DNA from: Variovorax sp. RA8
GTDB taxonomy: Bacteria; Pseudomonadota; Gammaproteobacteria; Burkholderiales; Burkholderiaceae_C
Assembly: GCF_901827175.1 (NCBI RefSeq)
Contig: NZ_LR594662.1
Coordinates: 558,001 to 622,000 of the forward strand
Length of the DNA: 64,000 nucleotides
Direction: 5' to 3'
Part shown: positions 1 to 8,933 of the stretch, piece after piece
Layout: the number at the start of each line of letters is the position of its first letter
Position numbering within the stretch: the first letter of the stretch is position 1
Translations under genes and position numbers: made by a program
The notes under the pieces: generated by a model
Seen by the model: only the letters and a program-made list of their open reading frames with translations
Databases searched by the model: none
What the model was told of the DNA's origin: nothing

Positions 1-311
1 TGGGCCTTGAACACCGCCTCGCCGGTGGCCAGCGGCCGGTTGGCGTCGCGGATCTCGATCGAGCCGACTTTCTTGAGGCGCTCGGCGAGCTCGCGGTCTC
101 GCGCTTCCTTCGTCACGCCGTAGAGAGCCATGCCCGACCCCTGCACCTCCCCCGAGGGGTGGTTGGCGGAGGTCACGTACGAGACCAGTCCGACAATGAT
201 CAGGATCGGCGCGATGAAGGAGAAGAAGACTGCCAGCAGCAGTTGTTTGGGGTTCTTGATCGGGCCCGTGTGGGCATCTTCTGTGGCCTGGTAGTGCGCG
301 TCGTCGCTCAT
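1..311 (-). CDS. membrane-anchored cytochrome c family protein, C-terminus cut by window edge
   Basis: The minus-strand frame opens at the ATG ending at 311 and runs off the window edge without a stop, so only about 103 residues are visible. It begins MSDDAHYQATEDAHTGPIKN, followed by one hydrophobic segment (LLLAVFFSFIAPILIIVGLV, about residues 24-43). A periplasmic stretch ending ...RPLATGEAVFKAQ follows, typical of the lead-in to a class I cytochrome c domain. The CXXCH haem site would lie beyond the window. A GAGGA ribosome site sits 6 nt before the ATG and a TATAAT hexamer lies further upstream. The expected role is electron transfer on the periplasmic side of the inner membrane. The family call rests on N-terminal layout only. 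Confidence 0.7.
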   Translation of the reverse strand, partial: MSDDAHYQATEDAHTGPIKNPKQLLLAVFFSFIAPILIIVGLVSYVTSANHPSGEVQGSGMALYGVTKEARDRELAERLKKVGSIEIRDANRPLATGEAVFKA

Positions 312-361
312 TGGGTCCTCAGTGTGGGGGGGCTCGTCGGGCTTTTTGTAATCAACCGCGG

Positions 362-367
362 ATTATA
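362..367 (-). promoter_or_regulatory. candidate -10 hexamer (TATAAT) for the cytochrome gene
   Basis: A perfect TATAAT on the minus strand lies about 50 nt upstream of the cytochrome ATG. Just upstream is a GC-rich hairpin with a TTCG loop (GGCGCC arms, about 371-387). That hairpin may mark the 3' end of the efflux operon transcript. No good -35 hexamer is visible. Confidence 0.4.
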
Positions 368-407
368 GAGAGGCGCCCGAAGGCGCCCGTGACGGCCCCT
401 CCGGGCC

Positions 408-1829
408 TCAGCGCGTGGCCCATCCGCCGCCCAGCGTCTTGTAGAGGACCACCTGGTTCTGCAGTTGCGCGAGCTGGATCTGCACCGCGGCCTGCTGCGC
501 GCTGTAGAGCGAGCGCTGGGAGTCGAGCAGGTCGAGCGCGCTGGCGATGCCGTTGCGGTAGCGCAGGTCCGAGAGCCTGAAGCGCACCGATTCGGCTTCC
601 GTCTGCGCCCGCAGGGCGCGCAACTGCTCGCCCAGGGTGGCGCGGCCGGCGAGCGCGTCGGCGACCTCGCGGAAGGCGGTCTGGATCGATTTCTCGTACT
701 GCGCCACCGCGATGTCGCGGCCGGCCTTGGCCGAATCCAGCCCGGCCTGGTTGCGCCCGGCGTCGAAGATCGGCAGCGTCAGCTGCGGCGAGAAGGCCCA
801 GGCCTTGGTGCCGCGTTCGAACAGGTTCGAGAACTCGCTGCTGGCGGTGCCGATCGAGGTGGTCAGCGCCACGCGCGGGAAGAAGGCCGCGCGCGCCGCG
901 CCGATGTTGGCATTGGCCGCGATCAGCTGCTGCTCGGCGGCGCGGATGTCGGGCCGCTCGCTCAGCAGGTCGGAAGGCAGGCCCGCGGGCAGCTCCGCCA
1001 TCGGCGCGACCGCGCCCAGGCCGCGCGCGCCGCCTTCGGTGGCTTCCGGCGGCACCGGCGCGCCGAGCAGCAGGGCCAGCGCGTTCTCGTCCTGCATGCG
1101 CAGGCGCCGCTGCTCCGCGTAGGAGGCCCGCGCGGCCTCGGTCAGCGAATCGGCCAGGCGCAGGTCGATCTCGGAGACCACGCCGCTGTCGAAGCGCAGC
1201 CTGGTGAGCTTCTGCGACTCCTCGCGGGTGGCCAGCGTCTGGCGCGTGAGCGCCAGCAGCTCGTCGTCCGCGATCAACGTGAGCCAGCCGCTGGCCACCG
1301 CGCTGACCAGGCTGATCTGCGTGGCCTTGCGCGACTCCTCGGTGGCGAGGAACTGCGCCAGCGCCTGCTCCTTGAGGCTGGCGACGCGGCCGAAGAAGTC
1401 GAGCTCCCAGGCCGTGATGCCGAGGTTGACCGAATAGGTCGACGACACGCTGCCGCCCAGGCCCAATGCCTGCAGCGCGTTGGGACTGGACCGCGAGCCG
1501 CTGGCCGCCAGGTCGAGCGCCGGGAACTGCGCCGCGCGCTGGATCTGGAACTGGGCGCGGGCCTGCTCGATGTTGGCGACCGCCACGCGCAGGTCGCGGT
1601 TGTTGGCGAGCGCCGTCTCGATCAGCTTCGCCAGCCGAGGATCGGTGAAGTAGTCCTGCCAGGCCAGCGTCGAGACCGGCGACGCGCTGGTGGCGGCGGG
1701 CTGCGCGCCGGGATAGCTGGACGGCACCGGCGCCGCGGGGCGCTCGTAGGTCGGGATCAGCGAGCAGCCGGCCAGGAGCATGGCGGCTGCGCCGGCGAGG
1801 GCGGTCGAAGCGAAGTTCTTCTTAATCAT
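408..1829 (-). CDS. RND efflux outer-membrane lipoprotein, OprM/NodT family
   Basis: The 473-residue outer-membrane channel of a tripartite efflux pump. It starts MIKKNFAS, followed by a lipoprotein signal peptide ending in the lipobox LLAGC at about residues 18-22. The rest carries the duplicated TolC/OEP repeat with long coiled-coil segments, for example around RRAQ..RIQLAQLQNQVVLY. I chose the ATG at 1829 because it overlaps the TAA of the upstream pump gene (ATGATTAA), which suggests translational coupling. An in-frame ATG at 1847 exists but would lie deeper inside the pump gene. It is last in the operon order adaptor-pump-channel. The length matches the OprM family, and substrates cannot be read from sequence. 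Confidence 0.93.
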   Translation of the reverse strand: MIKKNFASTALAGAAAMLLAGCSLIPTYERPAAPVPSSYPGAQPAATSASPVSTLAWQDYFTDPRLAKLIETALANNRDLRVAVANIEQARAQFQIQRAAQFPALDLAASGSRSSPNALQALGLGGSVSSTYSVNLGITAWELDFFGRVASLKEQALAQFLATEESRKATQISLVSAVASGWLTLIADDELLALTRQTLATREESQKLTRLRFDSGVVSEIDLRLADSLTEAARASYAEQRRLRMQDENALALLLGAPVPPEATEGGARGLGAVAPMAELPAGLPSDLLSERPDIRAAEQQLIAANANIGAARAAFFPRVALTTSIGTASSEFSNLFERGTKAWAFSPQLTLPIFDAGRNQAGLDSAKAGRDIAVAQYEKSIQTAFREVADALAGRATLGEQLRALRAQTEAESVRFRLSDLRYRNGIASALDLLDSQRSLYSAQQAAVQIQLAQLQNQVVLYKTLGGGWATR

Positions 1830-4800
1830 GGGCGGGGCTTTCTTCAATGCCTGCGGCCTGGGCGTGGCGCCTGTCTACCTCGCGCTGGCGCTCGCTGCCC
1901 TTGAACAGGCTGCGCACCACCACGAAGAACACCGGCACGAAGATCACGGCGAGCGCCGTGCCGGTCACCATCCCGCCGATCACGCCGGTGCCGATCGCGC
2001 GCTGGCTTGCCGAGCCCGCACCCGAGGCCAGCACCAGTGGAAGCACGCCGAGGCCGAAGGCTAGCGAGGTCATGATGATCGGCCTGAACCGCAGGTGGGC
2101 GGCCGCCAGCGCCGACTCGATCACGCCCTTGCCCTGCGCCTGCAGGTCCTTGGCGAACTCGATGATCAGGATCGCGTTCTTCGCCGACAGACCGATGATG
2201 GTGATCAGGCCGACCTGGAAGTACACGTCGTTCGAATAGGCGCGCAGCAGGGTCGCGAGCAGCACGCCCAGCACGCCCAGCGGCACGACCAGGATCACCG
2301 CCAGCGGAATGGTCCAGCTCTCGTACAGCGCGGCCAGGCACAGGAACACCGCCAGGATGGAGAAGGCGTACAGGAGGATCGCCTGCGCGCCCGCGAGCTT
2401 CTCTTCGCGCGACTGGCCGGTCCACTCGTAGCCGAAGCCCGGGGGCAGCTGCGCGGCGAGCTTCTCGACCTCGGCCATCGCGGCGCCCGAGCTGTAGCCC
2501 GGCGCGGCAGAGCCCGAGATGCGCACGGCCGGATAGCCGTTGTAGCGCACCGTCTGCTGCGCACCGGTGATCCAGCGCGTGCTTGCGAAGGCCGAGAGCG
2601 GCACGGGCTCGCCCTTGCTGTTGCTCGCGTTGAGCCGCAGCAGGTCCTGCGGCTGCATGCGCGCCGGCGCGTCGGCCTGCACCACCACGCGCTGAAGGCG
2701 GCCCTGGTTCGGGAAGTCGTTGATGTAGCTGGAGCCCAGCGCGGTCGACAGCGTGCTGTTGATGGCAGCGAAGTCCACGCCCAGCGCATTCGCCTTGTCG
2801 CGATCGATGTCGATCTGCAATTGCGGCGCGTCTTCCAGCCCGTCCGGGCGCACCTGCGTGAGCAACGGGCTCTTGCTCGCCATGCCCAGGAGCTGGTTGC
2901 GCGCATTGGTCAGCGCCTCGTGACCGGCACCGCCGCGGTCCTGCAGGCGGAAGCTGAAGCCGCTGGCGTTGCCCAGCTCGGGGATCGGCGGCGGCGACAG
3001 GGGATAGATGAAGGCGTCGCGGATGCTCGACAGCGCGCCGAAGGCGCGGCCGGCCACCGCTTCGGCCGATTGGCCCGGCTCGTGGCGCTGGTCCCAGTCC
3101 TTGAGCGTCACGAAGGCGAGGCCCGCGTTCTGGCCCTGCCCCGAGAAGCTGAAGCCGAGCACGCCGACCATGCTCTGCACCTCCGGCTGCTTCAGGACGT
3201 ACTTCTCGACGTCCTGCATCACCGACAGCATGCGCTCCTGGGTCGCGCCCGGCGGCAGCTGCACGTTGACGATGAGGTAACCCTGGTCCTCCTGCGGCAG
3301 GAACGAGGTCGGCAATTGCCGGTACACCAGCACCACCGCCCCGATGATCGCGGCATAGATCACCAGGTAGCGCGCCGCGCGCTTGAGGATGCGCGCAACC
3401 AGGCTCTCGTAGCCCTTTGCCGTGCGGCTGAAACCGCGGTTGAACCAGCCGAAGAAGCCGCGCTTCTCGTGGTGATGGCCGGCCTCCACCGGCTTCAGCA
3501 GCGTGGCGCACAGCGCCGGCGTGAGCGACAGCGCCATGAAGGCCGAGAAGCCGATAGAAGCCACCATCACCGCCGAGAACTGGCGGTAGATGTTGCCGGT
3601 GGAGCCCGCGAAGAAGGCCAGCGGCACGAACACCGAGATCAGCACCACCGTCACGCCGATGATGGCGCCGGAGATCTGCCGCATCGCCTTGCGCGTGGCT
3701 TCGAGCGGGGAGAGGCCTTCCTCGCTCATGATGCGTTCGACGTTCTCCACCACCACGATCGCGTCGTCCACCACGATGCCGATCACCAGCACCATGCCGA
3801 ACATGGTCAGCACGTTGATCGAGAAGCCCAGCGCGAGCAAGGTGGCGAAGGTGCCCAGCAGCGCGATCGGCACGACGATGGTCGGGATGAGCGTGTAGCG
3901 CCAGTTCTGCAGGAACAGATACATCACCAGGAACACCAGCGCCACCGCCTCGAACAGCGTCTTCACCACCTCCGTGATGGAGATGTTGACGAAGCGCGAG
4001 CTGTCGTAGGGAATGGTCCACTTCACGCCCTGCGGGAAGAAGCGCTCGAGCTCGGCCATCTTGGCCCGGATCGCCTTGGCCGAAGCCAGGGCGTTGCCGC
4101 TGGGCGCGAGCTGCACGCCGATGCCGACGGCCTGTTGCCCATTCAGCCGCGCCGAGGTGGCGTAGCCCTGGCCGCCCAGCTCGATGCGCGCCACGTCCTT
4201 GAGCCGCACGGTGGAGCCGTCGGTGTTCGCGCGCAGCACGATGTCGCCGAACTGCTCGGTCGTGGTGAGCTGGCCGTTGACCACCACGGTCGCCGCAATC
4301 GCCTGGCCCGGCACGTTGGGCAGGTCGCCGATGGTGCCGGAGGACACCTGGGCGTTCTGCGCCCGCACGGCTGCGTTGACGTCCGCCGCCGACAGGTTGT
4401 AGCCCTGCAGCCTGGCGGGATCGATCCAGATGCGCATGGCGCGCTCGGTACCGAACAGCTGCGCCTGGCCGATGCCGGCCACGCGCTGCAGCTCCGGCAC
4501 CACGTTGCGCGAGGCGTAGTCGCCCAGCGCCGTCGTGTCGATCGCCGGGTTGTCGGAGGACAGCATCGTGAACAGCAGGAAGTTGTTGCGCGACTTGTCC
4601 ACGCGCACGCCCTGCTGCGTCACCGCCGCCGGCAGCCTGGGCGTGGCGCGCGACAGGCGGTTCTGCACGTCCACCTGGGCGAGGTCCGCGTTGGTCCCGG
4701 TCTCGAAGGTGATGGTGATGGTGCCGGTGCCGTCGGCCTGCGCCACCGATTCCATGTAGATGAGCCCCGGTGAGCCGTTCATCTCGCGCTCGATGACCGA

Positions 4801-4986
4801 GAGCACGCTGTCCTCCAGCGTCTGGGCCGAGGCGCCGGGATAGGCGACGTTGACGACGATGGCCGGCGGTGCCACCGGCGGGTACTGCGCGATCGGCAGC
4901 TGCGTGATGGACACGGCGCCCACCACGATGATGAACAGCGCGATCACCCACGCGAAGATGGGCCGGTCGATGAAGAACTTTGCCAT
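1822..4986 (-). CDS. RND efflux pump, inner-membrane HAE-1 family permease (AcrB/MexB-like)
   Basis: A 1054-residue proton-driven drug exporter of the inner membrane. It starts MAKFFIDRPIFAWVIALF, the canonical first transmembrane segment, preceded by AAGGAG at good spacing. An upstream in-frame start at 5031 adds 15 residues with no ribosome site and was rejected. The proton-relay Asp pair (VGIVVDDAIVVVENV) and the conserved Lys in LSAKNAILIIEF are present, as are two large periplasmic loops and twelve predicted helices. The length is normal for AcrB/MexB. It sits between the adaptor and channel genes and is presumably controlled by the divergent TetR gene through the operator at 6375. Confidence 0.96.
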   Translation of the reverse strand: MAKFFIDRPIFAWVIALFIIVVGAVSITQLPIAQYPPVAPPAIVVNVAYPGASAQTLEDSVLSVIEREMNGSPGLIYMESVAQADGTGTITITFETGTNADLAQVDVQNRLSRATPRLPAAVTQQGVRVDKSRNNFLLFTMLSSDNPAIDTTALGDYASRNVVPELQRVAGIGQAQLFGTERAMRIWIDPARLQGYNLSAADVNAAVRAQNAQVSSGTIGDLPNVPGQAIAATVVVNGQLTTTEQFGDIVLRANTDGSTVRLKDVARIELGGQGYATSARLNGQQAVGIGVQLAPSGNALASAKAIRAKMAELERFFPQGVKWTIPYDSSRFVNISITEVVKTLFEAVALVFLVMYLFLQNWRYTLIPTIVVPIALLGTFATLLALGFSINVLTMFGMVLVIGIVVDDAIVVVENVERIMSEEGLSPLEATRKAMRQISGAIIGVTVVLISVFVPLAFFAGSTGNIYRQFSAVMVASIGFSAFMALSLTPALCATLLKPVEAGHHHEKRGFFGWFNRGFSRTAKGYESLVARILKRAARYLVIYAAIIGAVVLVYRQLPTSFLPQEDQGYLIVNVQLPPGATQERMLSVMQDVEKYVLKQPEVQSMVGVLGFSFSGQGQNAGLAFVTLKDWDQRHEPGQSAEAVAGRAFGALSSIRDAFIYPLSPPPIPELGNASGFSFRLQDRGGAGHEALTNARNQLLGMASKSPLLTQVRPDGLEDAPQLQIDIDRDKANALGVDFAAINSTLSTALGSSYINDFPNQGRLQRVVVQADAPARMQPQDLLRLNASNSKGEPVPLSAFASTRWITGAQQTVRYNGYPAVRISGSAAPGYSSGAAMAEVEKLAAQLPPGFGYEWTGQSREEKLAGAQAILLYAFSILAVFLCLAALYESWTIPLAVILVVPLGVLGVLLATLLRAYSNDVYFQVGLITIIGLSAKNAILIIEFAKDLQAQGKGVIESALAAAHLRFRPIIMTSLAFGLGVLPLVLASGAGSASQRAIGTGVIGGMVTGTALAVIFVPVFFVVVRSLFKGSERQREVDRRHAQAAGIEESPAHD

Positions 4987-4999
4987 GCGGGCGCGCTCC

Positions 5000-6279
5000 T
5001 TACGGCTTCGTGGCCGGAGCCGAGGCAGCATTCGCTGGGGCAGCCGGGGCGGCGGCGGAGGCCGGCGCCGGCGCCTTCCATGGCACCGCCTTCACTGCCG
5101 CGCCCGGCGGCATCATCATCAGCTTCTGGAAGCCGTCGACCATGACCTGCTCGCCGGCCTTCAGGCCTCGGTCACCACCCACTGGTTGTTCTGTGCCGCG
5201 GTGATCTTCACCGTGCGCTTGTGCATCTTGCCCTCGGCATCGACCACGGTCAGCGTGTCGCCCTGCTGGGTGCGCGTGACCGCCTGCTGCGGCACCGTGA
5301 TCGCATTCGTCGCCTGGGCCTGCTCCACCTTCACGCGAACATAGAGGCCGGGCAGCAACTCGCCCTTCGGGTTCGGCACCTCGGCGCGCAGCGTCACCTG
5401 GCCGGTGGTCGAATCCACCGTCAGGTCGGAGAACAGCAGCTTGCCGGGCAGCGCGTACTCGCTGCCGCCTTCCAGCAGGATGCGCACGCTGGCCGCATCG
5501 CTGCCGGTTGCGCGCTTGAACTGGCCGGCCTCCATGGCGCGGCGCAGCTTGAGCACGTCGTTGGCCGACTGCGTGAAGTTGACGTAGACCGGGTCGATCT
5601 GCTGGATCACCGCCAGCGGCGTGGCGTCGCCTTGGCCGACCAGCGCGCCTTCGGTCACCAGCGCGCGGCCGATGCGGCCTGAGATCGGCGCGGTGACGTT
5701 CGCGTAGCCGAGGTTGATCCTGGCGGTCTGCAATGCGGCGCGGGCCACCGCGATGTCCGCTTCGGCGGTCTTGGCGGCGGCCACGGCGTTCAGGTATTCC
5801 TGCTTGCTGACCGCGTTGGCCTCCACCAGCGGCTTGTAGCGCTCGGCCAGGGCCTTGGCCTGGACCGCATTGGCCTCCGCGCGTGCCAGGCTCGCCTGGG
5901 CACTCTGCTGCGTCGCCAGGTAGGGGGCCGGATCGATGCGGAACAGCGGCTGGCCGGCCTTCACGTCGCTGCCTTCGCGGAACAGCCGCTGCTGCAGGAT
6001 GCCTGCGGCACGGGCGCGCACCTCGGCCACGCGCGAGGCTTCGAGGCGGCCCGGCAACTCGGTCACCAGGCCGACATCCGTCGGCGTCGCCACCACCACC
6101 CCCACTTCGGGCGGCGGCGGGGCGCCACCACCGGCACCGCCCCCCGGGGCGCCTCCGGCCGGCGCCTCGCTCTTGCCGCAAGCGGCGAGCGCCAGCACCG
6201 CGGCGGCTGCGACGGCGGCGAAGACGGGGCGACGCGTCATGGACAACAACGAATGACGCGGGACATGCAGAGCGGGCAT
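5000..6279 (-). CDS. RND periplasmic adaptor (AcrA/MexA-like), frameshifted near the C-terminus
   Basis: Membrane-fusion protein linking pump and channel. It has a lipoprotein signal ending LALAAC, a PPPPEVGVV biotinyl-lipoyl start and an alpha-hairpin (about residues 115-200). The beta-barrel with NVTAPISGRIGRALVTEGALV follows. The first frame stops after NQWVVTEA (372 residues). The next frame continues GLKAGEQVMVDGFQKLMMMP and ends KP at 5000. Restoring one G (GAGGCCTG to GAGGGCCTG, 5164-5169) gives a single protein of about 426 residues. The start at 6279 has AAAGGA five bases upstream; the ATG at 6240 is an alternative. As read, the membrane-proximal domain loses its last strand. A sequencing deletion is as likely as a true mutation. 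Confidence 0.9.
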
Positions 6280-6374
6280 GCGATTCCTTTGAAGCAGGGA
6301 CGGGGAACGGCGCGATGTCGCGGCGAGTGCCTAAAGCAACACGGCGAGCTTGGCCATCAGGAGGGACCCGAGTT

Positions 6375-6398
6375 TACATACATTCGTGAATGTATAGT
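6375..6398. promoter_or_regulatory. AcrR/TtgR-type operator between efflux operon and repressor
   Basis: A 24-bp site with arms ATACATTC and GAATGTAT around a central GT. It lies in the 171-bp gap between the divergent adaptor and TetR genes. From memory it matches the Escherichia coli acrAB operator at nearly every position, with the right-hand end diverging (ATAGT rather than ATGTA). The location predicts repression of the pump and autoregulation. Confidence 0.85.
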
Positions 6399-6450
6399 GG
6401 CAGCGAACACGGGTTCGATAGTTTTACAAGTTTGAGGAAAGGGGGGCAAC

Positions 6451-7107
6451 ATGGTCCGTCGTACCAAGGAAGAGGCATTGGCCACCCGGCATCGGCTGCT
6501 CGATGCGGCGGAAGTGCTGTTCCAGTCCCAGGGTGTTTCGCGCACGACGCTGCAGCAGATCGCGCAGGAGGCCGGCGCCACGCGCGGTGCGATCTACTGG
6601 CATTTCAAGGACAAGCCGGACCTCTTCAACGCCATGATGGAGCGCGTCACGCTGCCGCTGGAATGCGCCACGCGCGAAGCCAGCGCGGCCAACGAAGACC
6701 CGCTGGAGGCGATCGAGCAGGTGATGGTGCAGGCCCTGAACCTGATGGTCGCCGACCCCCAGGTGCGGCGGGTCTTCGAGGTGGCGACGCTCAAGGTCGA
6801 GTACACGGACGAGATGGCGCCGGTGCAGCAGCGTCACCGCAGCGCGCGCAACGAATGCGTGACCGATTTCGTCCACGCACTGCAGCATGCCGCGAGCCGC
6901 GCGGGCATCGAACTGCCCATTCCAGTCAAGACCGCCGCCTACGGGCTGCATGCGGTGATCAGCGGCCTGATCCAGGACTGGCTGCTCGAGCCCGGCGCCT
7001 TCGACCTCGTGCCGGCGGGGCGGCATCTGTTCAACGTCTATCTCGCGGGGCTCGGATTCGAGCGCAGGCCTGCGGTGGGGAAGGGGAACTGCAAGCAGCT
7101 TGCGTGA
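6451..7107 (+). CDS. TetR family repressor of the efflux pump (AcrR/TtgR type)
   Basis: A 218-residue one-component repressor. The N-terminal helix-turn-helix spans about residues 8-55 with TTLQQIAQEAGATRGAIYWH, a near-consensus AcrR/TtgR recognition segment. The all-helical C-terminal domain, including LEAIEQVMVQALNLM, would bind drug-like ligands and mediate dimerisation. The start is preceded by GAGGAAAGGGGGG. It is divergent from the pump operon and the operator at 6375 lies in the shared promoter region. It therefore most likely represses both itself and the pump until a ligand binds. Confidence 0.93.
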   Translation: MVRRTKEEALATRHRLLDAAEVLFQSQGVSRTTLQQIAQEAGATRGAIYWHFKDKPDLFNAMMERVTLPLECATREASAANEDPLEAIEQVMVQALNLMVADPQVRRVFEVATLKVEYTDEMAPVQQRHRSARNECVTDFVHALQHAASRAGIELPIPVKTAAYGLHAVISGLIQDWLLEPGAFDLVPAGRHLFNVYLAGLGFERRPAVGKGNCKQLA

Positions 7108-7149
7108 TCAGTGATAATCACGGGCTTCGGGTCTCGGCCTGAAGCCTCT

Positions 7150-7224
7150 CTCGCTGTATTTCAATGGATAGAATTCGGCCCTCCGAAGGCTGAGATCCAG
7201 GTTCGATTCCTGGCGGCGGGACCA
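7150..7224 (+). tRNA. tRNA-Arg (anticodon CCG)
   Basis: A 75-nt cloverleaf can be drawn by hand. The acceptor arm pairs CTCGCTG with CGGCGGG, with G-U pairs. The anticodon loop CTCCGAA gives anticodon CCG. The T arm is CCAGG-TTCGATT-CCTGG and CCA is encoded. A short D arm surrounds AATGGATA. An integrase gene begins 176 nt downstream in the same direction, so the 3' end is the probable attachment site of the island. I found no second copy of the 3' end in this window. Confidence 0.92.
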
Positions 7225-7256
7225 GTACATCGTTTCGCACAGTCTCAAAACAGCTC

Positions 7257-7293
7257 AAAACCCGCATGCTTCCTAGCATTGCGGGTTTTTTGT
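7257..7293 (+). terminator. Rho-independent terminator after tRNA-Arg
   Basis: AACCCGCA pairs with TGCGGGTT around a 13-nt loop and is followed by TTTTTTG. Its position just beyond the tRNA suggests it ends the tRNA transcript. If integration is at the tRNA 3' end, this hairpin arrived with the island. Confidence 0.8.
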
Positions 7294-7399
7294 TGCCCCT
7301 GGCAATCTCGCTGCGTACCATCACATCGCACGGAAGTACCATCATTTTTGTTGGTACCCGCTGATTCAGGAAAGGCCGATACCAACAGGAGGCAAGGCG

Positions 7400-8620
7400 A
7401 TGGCACTGAACGACACCCGGGTGAGGCAGCTCAAGCATGGGGGCGCGGCCAACGGGGAGAAGTACGCGGACGGGGGCGGCATGTACCTGCACGTGACGGC
7501 GACCGGCAAGTACTGGCGCATGAGCTACCGGTTCTTAGGGAAGCAAAAGACCCTCGCCCTGGGCGTCTACCCGGACGTATCGCTCGCCAAGGCTCGCCAG
7601 CGACGCGAAAGGGCGCGCGAACTCCTGGCGGACGGCATAGACCCCGGCGTCGCCAAGCGCGAGGAAAAGCAGGCCAGGACCGATGCCGCGGCGAACACCT
7701 TCGAGGTTGTTTCACGGGACTGGCTCGCCAGGACGGCGAACAAGCGCGCAGAGGTCACGCAGGCCAAGGTCACGAACTGGCTCGAGAAAGATGCTTTCCC
7801 GTTCATAGGCAAGCTTCCCATCTCGACCATCCGGGCCAAGGACGTCCTGGACAAGGTGGCGCGTCGCATGGAGGCACGCGGCATTCACGAAAGCGCCCAT
7901 CGCATCGTGCAGATCTGCTCGCAGGTCTTCCGCTATGCGGTGGCGGTCGGTCTGGTGGAGCGCGACGTCACCGTCGACCTACGCGGCGCGCTGGTTTCGG
8001 TCGACAAGACCAACTATGCCGCGATCACGGACCCGAAGCAGGTCGGGCAACTCATGCGGTCGATCCATGCCTACGAAGGGCACCCGATCGTGCGGGCGGC
8101 GCTGCAGCTGTCGCCATTGGTATTCGTACGCCCCGGCGAACTTCGCGCGGCTGAGTGGAGCGAGGTGGACCTGGACGCGGGCGAATGGCGAATTCCTGGT
8201 CCACGAATGAAGATGAAGGTTGAGCACCTTGTGCCGCTCTCACGGCAGGCTGTGAGGATCCTGCGAGAGGTGCAGCCCATTAGCGGGCACGGTCGGTACG
8301 TGTTTCCCAGCATCCGCACTGGAGAGCGCTGCATGAGCGAGAACACCGTCAACGCGGCGCTGCGGGGCATGGGCTATGCGAAGGAAGTGATGACTGCCCA
8401 CGGTTTTAGAGCGATGGCCCGGACGATCATGGACGAAGTGCTGGGCGAGCGCCCTGACTTGATCGAACACCAACTCGCGCACACGGTGAAAGATCCCAAC
8501 GGGCGAGCTTACAACCGCACCGCTCACTTGCCGGCGCGCAGGGCAATGATGCAGCGCTGGGCGGACTACCTGGACGACTTAGGCCAAGGCGCCAAAGTCA
8601 TCGTGTTCAAGGCGACATGA
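7400..8620 (+). CDS. P4-type tyrosine recombinase (island integrase)
   Basis: A 406-residue site-specific integrase. Residues 1-90 form the DUF4102 arm-DNA-binding domain ([20 protein letters not shown]). A core-binding domain follows, then the catalytic domain. The catalytic Arg is in [14 protein letters not shown], the HxxR box is HGFRAMAR, a second His is in QLAHTV, and the Tyr nucleophile is probably the one in AYNR. An AGGAGGC site precedes the ATG. It points away from tRNA-Arg, the usual layout when the tRNA 3' end is the attachment site. It looks intact. Confidence 0.95.
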   Translation: MALNDTRVRQLKHGGAANGEKYADGGGMYLHVTATGKYWRMSYRFLGKQKTLALGVYPDVSLAKARQRRERARELLADGIDPGVAKREEKQARTDAAANTFEVVSRDWLARTANKRAEVTQAKVTNWLEKDAFPFIGKLPISTIRAKDVLDKVARRMEARGIHESAHRIVQICSQVFRYAVAVGLVERDVTVDLRGALVSVDKTNYAAITDPKQVGQLMRSIHAYEGHPIVRAALQLSPLVFVRPGELRAAEWSEVDLDAGEWRIPGPRMKMKVEHLVPLSRQAVRILREVQPISGHGRYVFPSIRTGERCMSENTVNAALRGMGYAKEVMTAHGFRAMARTIMDEVLGERPDLIEHQLAHTVKDPNGRAYNRTAHLPARRAMMQRWADYLDDLGQGAKVIVFKAT

Positions 8621-8681
8621 TCTTCTGTTGTGCTTGCAGCGGTTTGCCTATTGCTCTGTTGAGATGTTCCAATCAATCTAC

Positions 8682-8816
8682 CCGGCGACCGGCGACCGGC
8701 GACCGGCGACCGGCGACCGGCGACCGGCGACCGGCGACCGGCGACCGGCGACCGGCGACCGGCGACCGGCGACCGGCGACCGGCGACCGGCGACCGGCGA
8801 CCGGCGACCGGCGACC
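8682..8816. repeat. tandem repeat, 19 perfect copies of CCGGCGA
   Basis: CCGGCGA is repeated 19 times without interruption (8682-8814), followed by CC. There are no spacers, so it is a simple heptamer tandem and not a CRISPR array. It abuts the tRNA-Lys-like fragment at 8826, where the 5' half of that tRNA would be. Read through, it encodes ATGDRRP repeats in one frame, but no credible start or gene is present. Confidence 0.95.
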
Positions 8817-8825
8817 TGAGCCTCT

Positions 8826-8877
8826 CAACTGACTTTTAATCCGTTGGTCACAAGTTCGAATCTTGTACGTCCTACCA
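8826..8877 (+). pseudogene. tRNA-Lys(TTT) 3' fragment
   Basis: From the anticodon arm onward the sequence reads as a tRNA-Lys. The anticodon loop is CTTTTAA, the variable region GTTGGTC, the T arm ACAAG-TTCGAAT-CTTGT, and it ends CCTACCA. One pair in the anticodon stem is mismatched. The D arm and the 5' acceptor strand are missing, their place being taken by the heptamer array. Such 3' fragments are typical scars of integration at a tRNA gene. Confidence 0.75.
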
Positions 8878-8903
8878 ATCTAACCCGCATGGGTATTGAA
8901 AAA

Positions 8904-8933
8904 CCTGCTATGAATTTTGTAGCAGGCTTTTCC
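8904..8933 (+). terminator. Rho-independent terminator
   Basis: CCTGCTA pairs with TAGCAGG around a 9-nt loop and is followed by CTTTTCC. It lies directly after the tRNA-Lys fragment, consistent with a tRNA 3' flank carried along with it. Confidence 0.75.

Noticed and set aside
465..4951. Very long open frames on both strands opposite or within the efflux genes (up to about 1,000 codons)
   Set aside because: They are antisense or shifted shadows of the GC-rich pump and channel genes, full of Arg/Gly/His low-complexity sequence, with no family features.
7400..8620. Integrase apparently lacking its catalytic Tyr (His in RTAHLPARR)
   Set aside because: In this family the nucleophile aligns with the Tyr of AYNR, which is present, so the enzyme is taken as intact.
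8682..8816. Repeat array as a CRISPR locus
   Set aside because: The 7-bp unit repeats without spacers and no cas genes are nearby; it is a simple tandem repeat.
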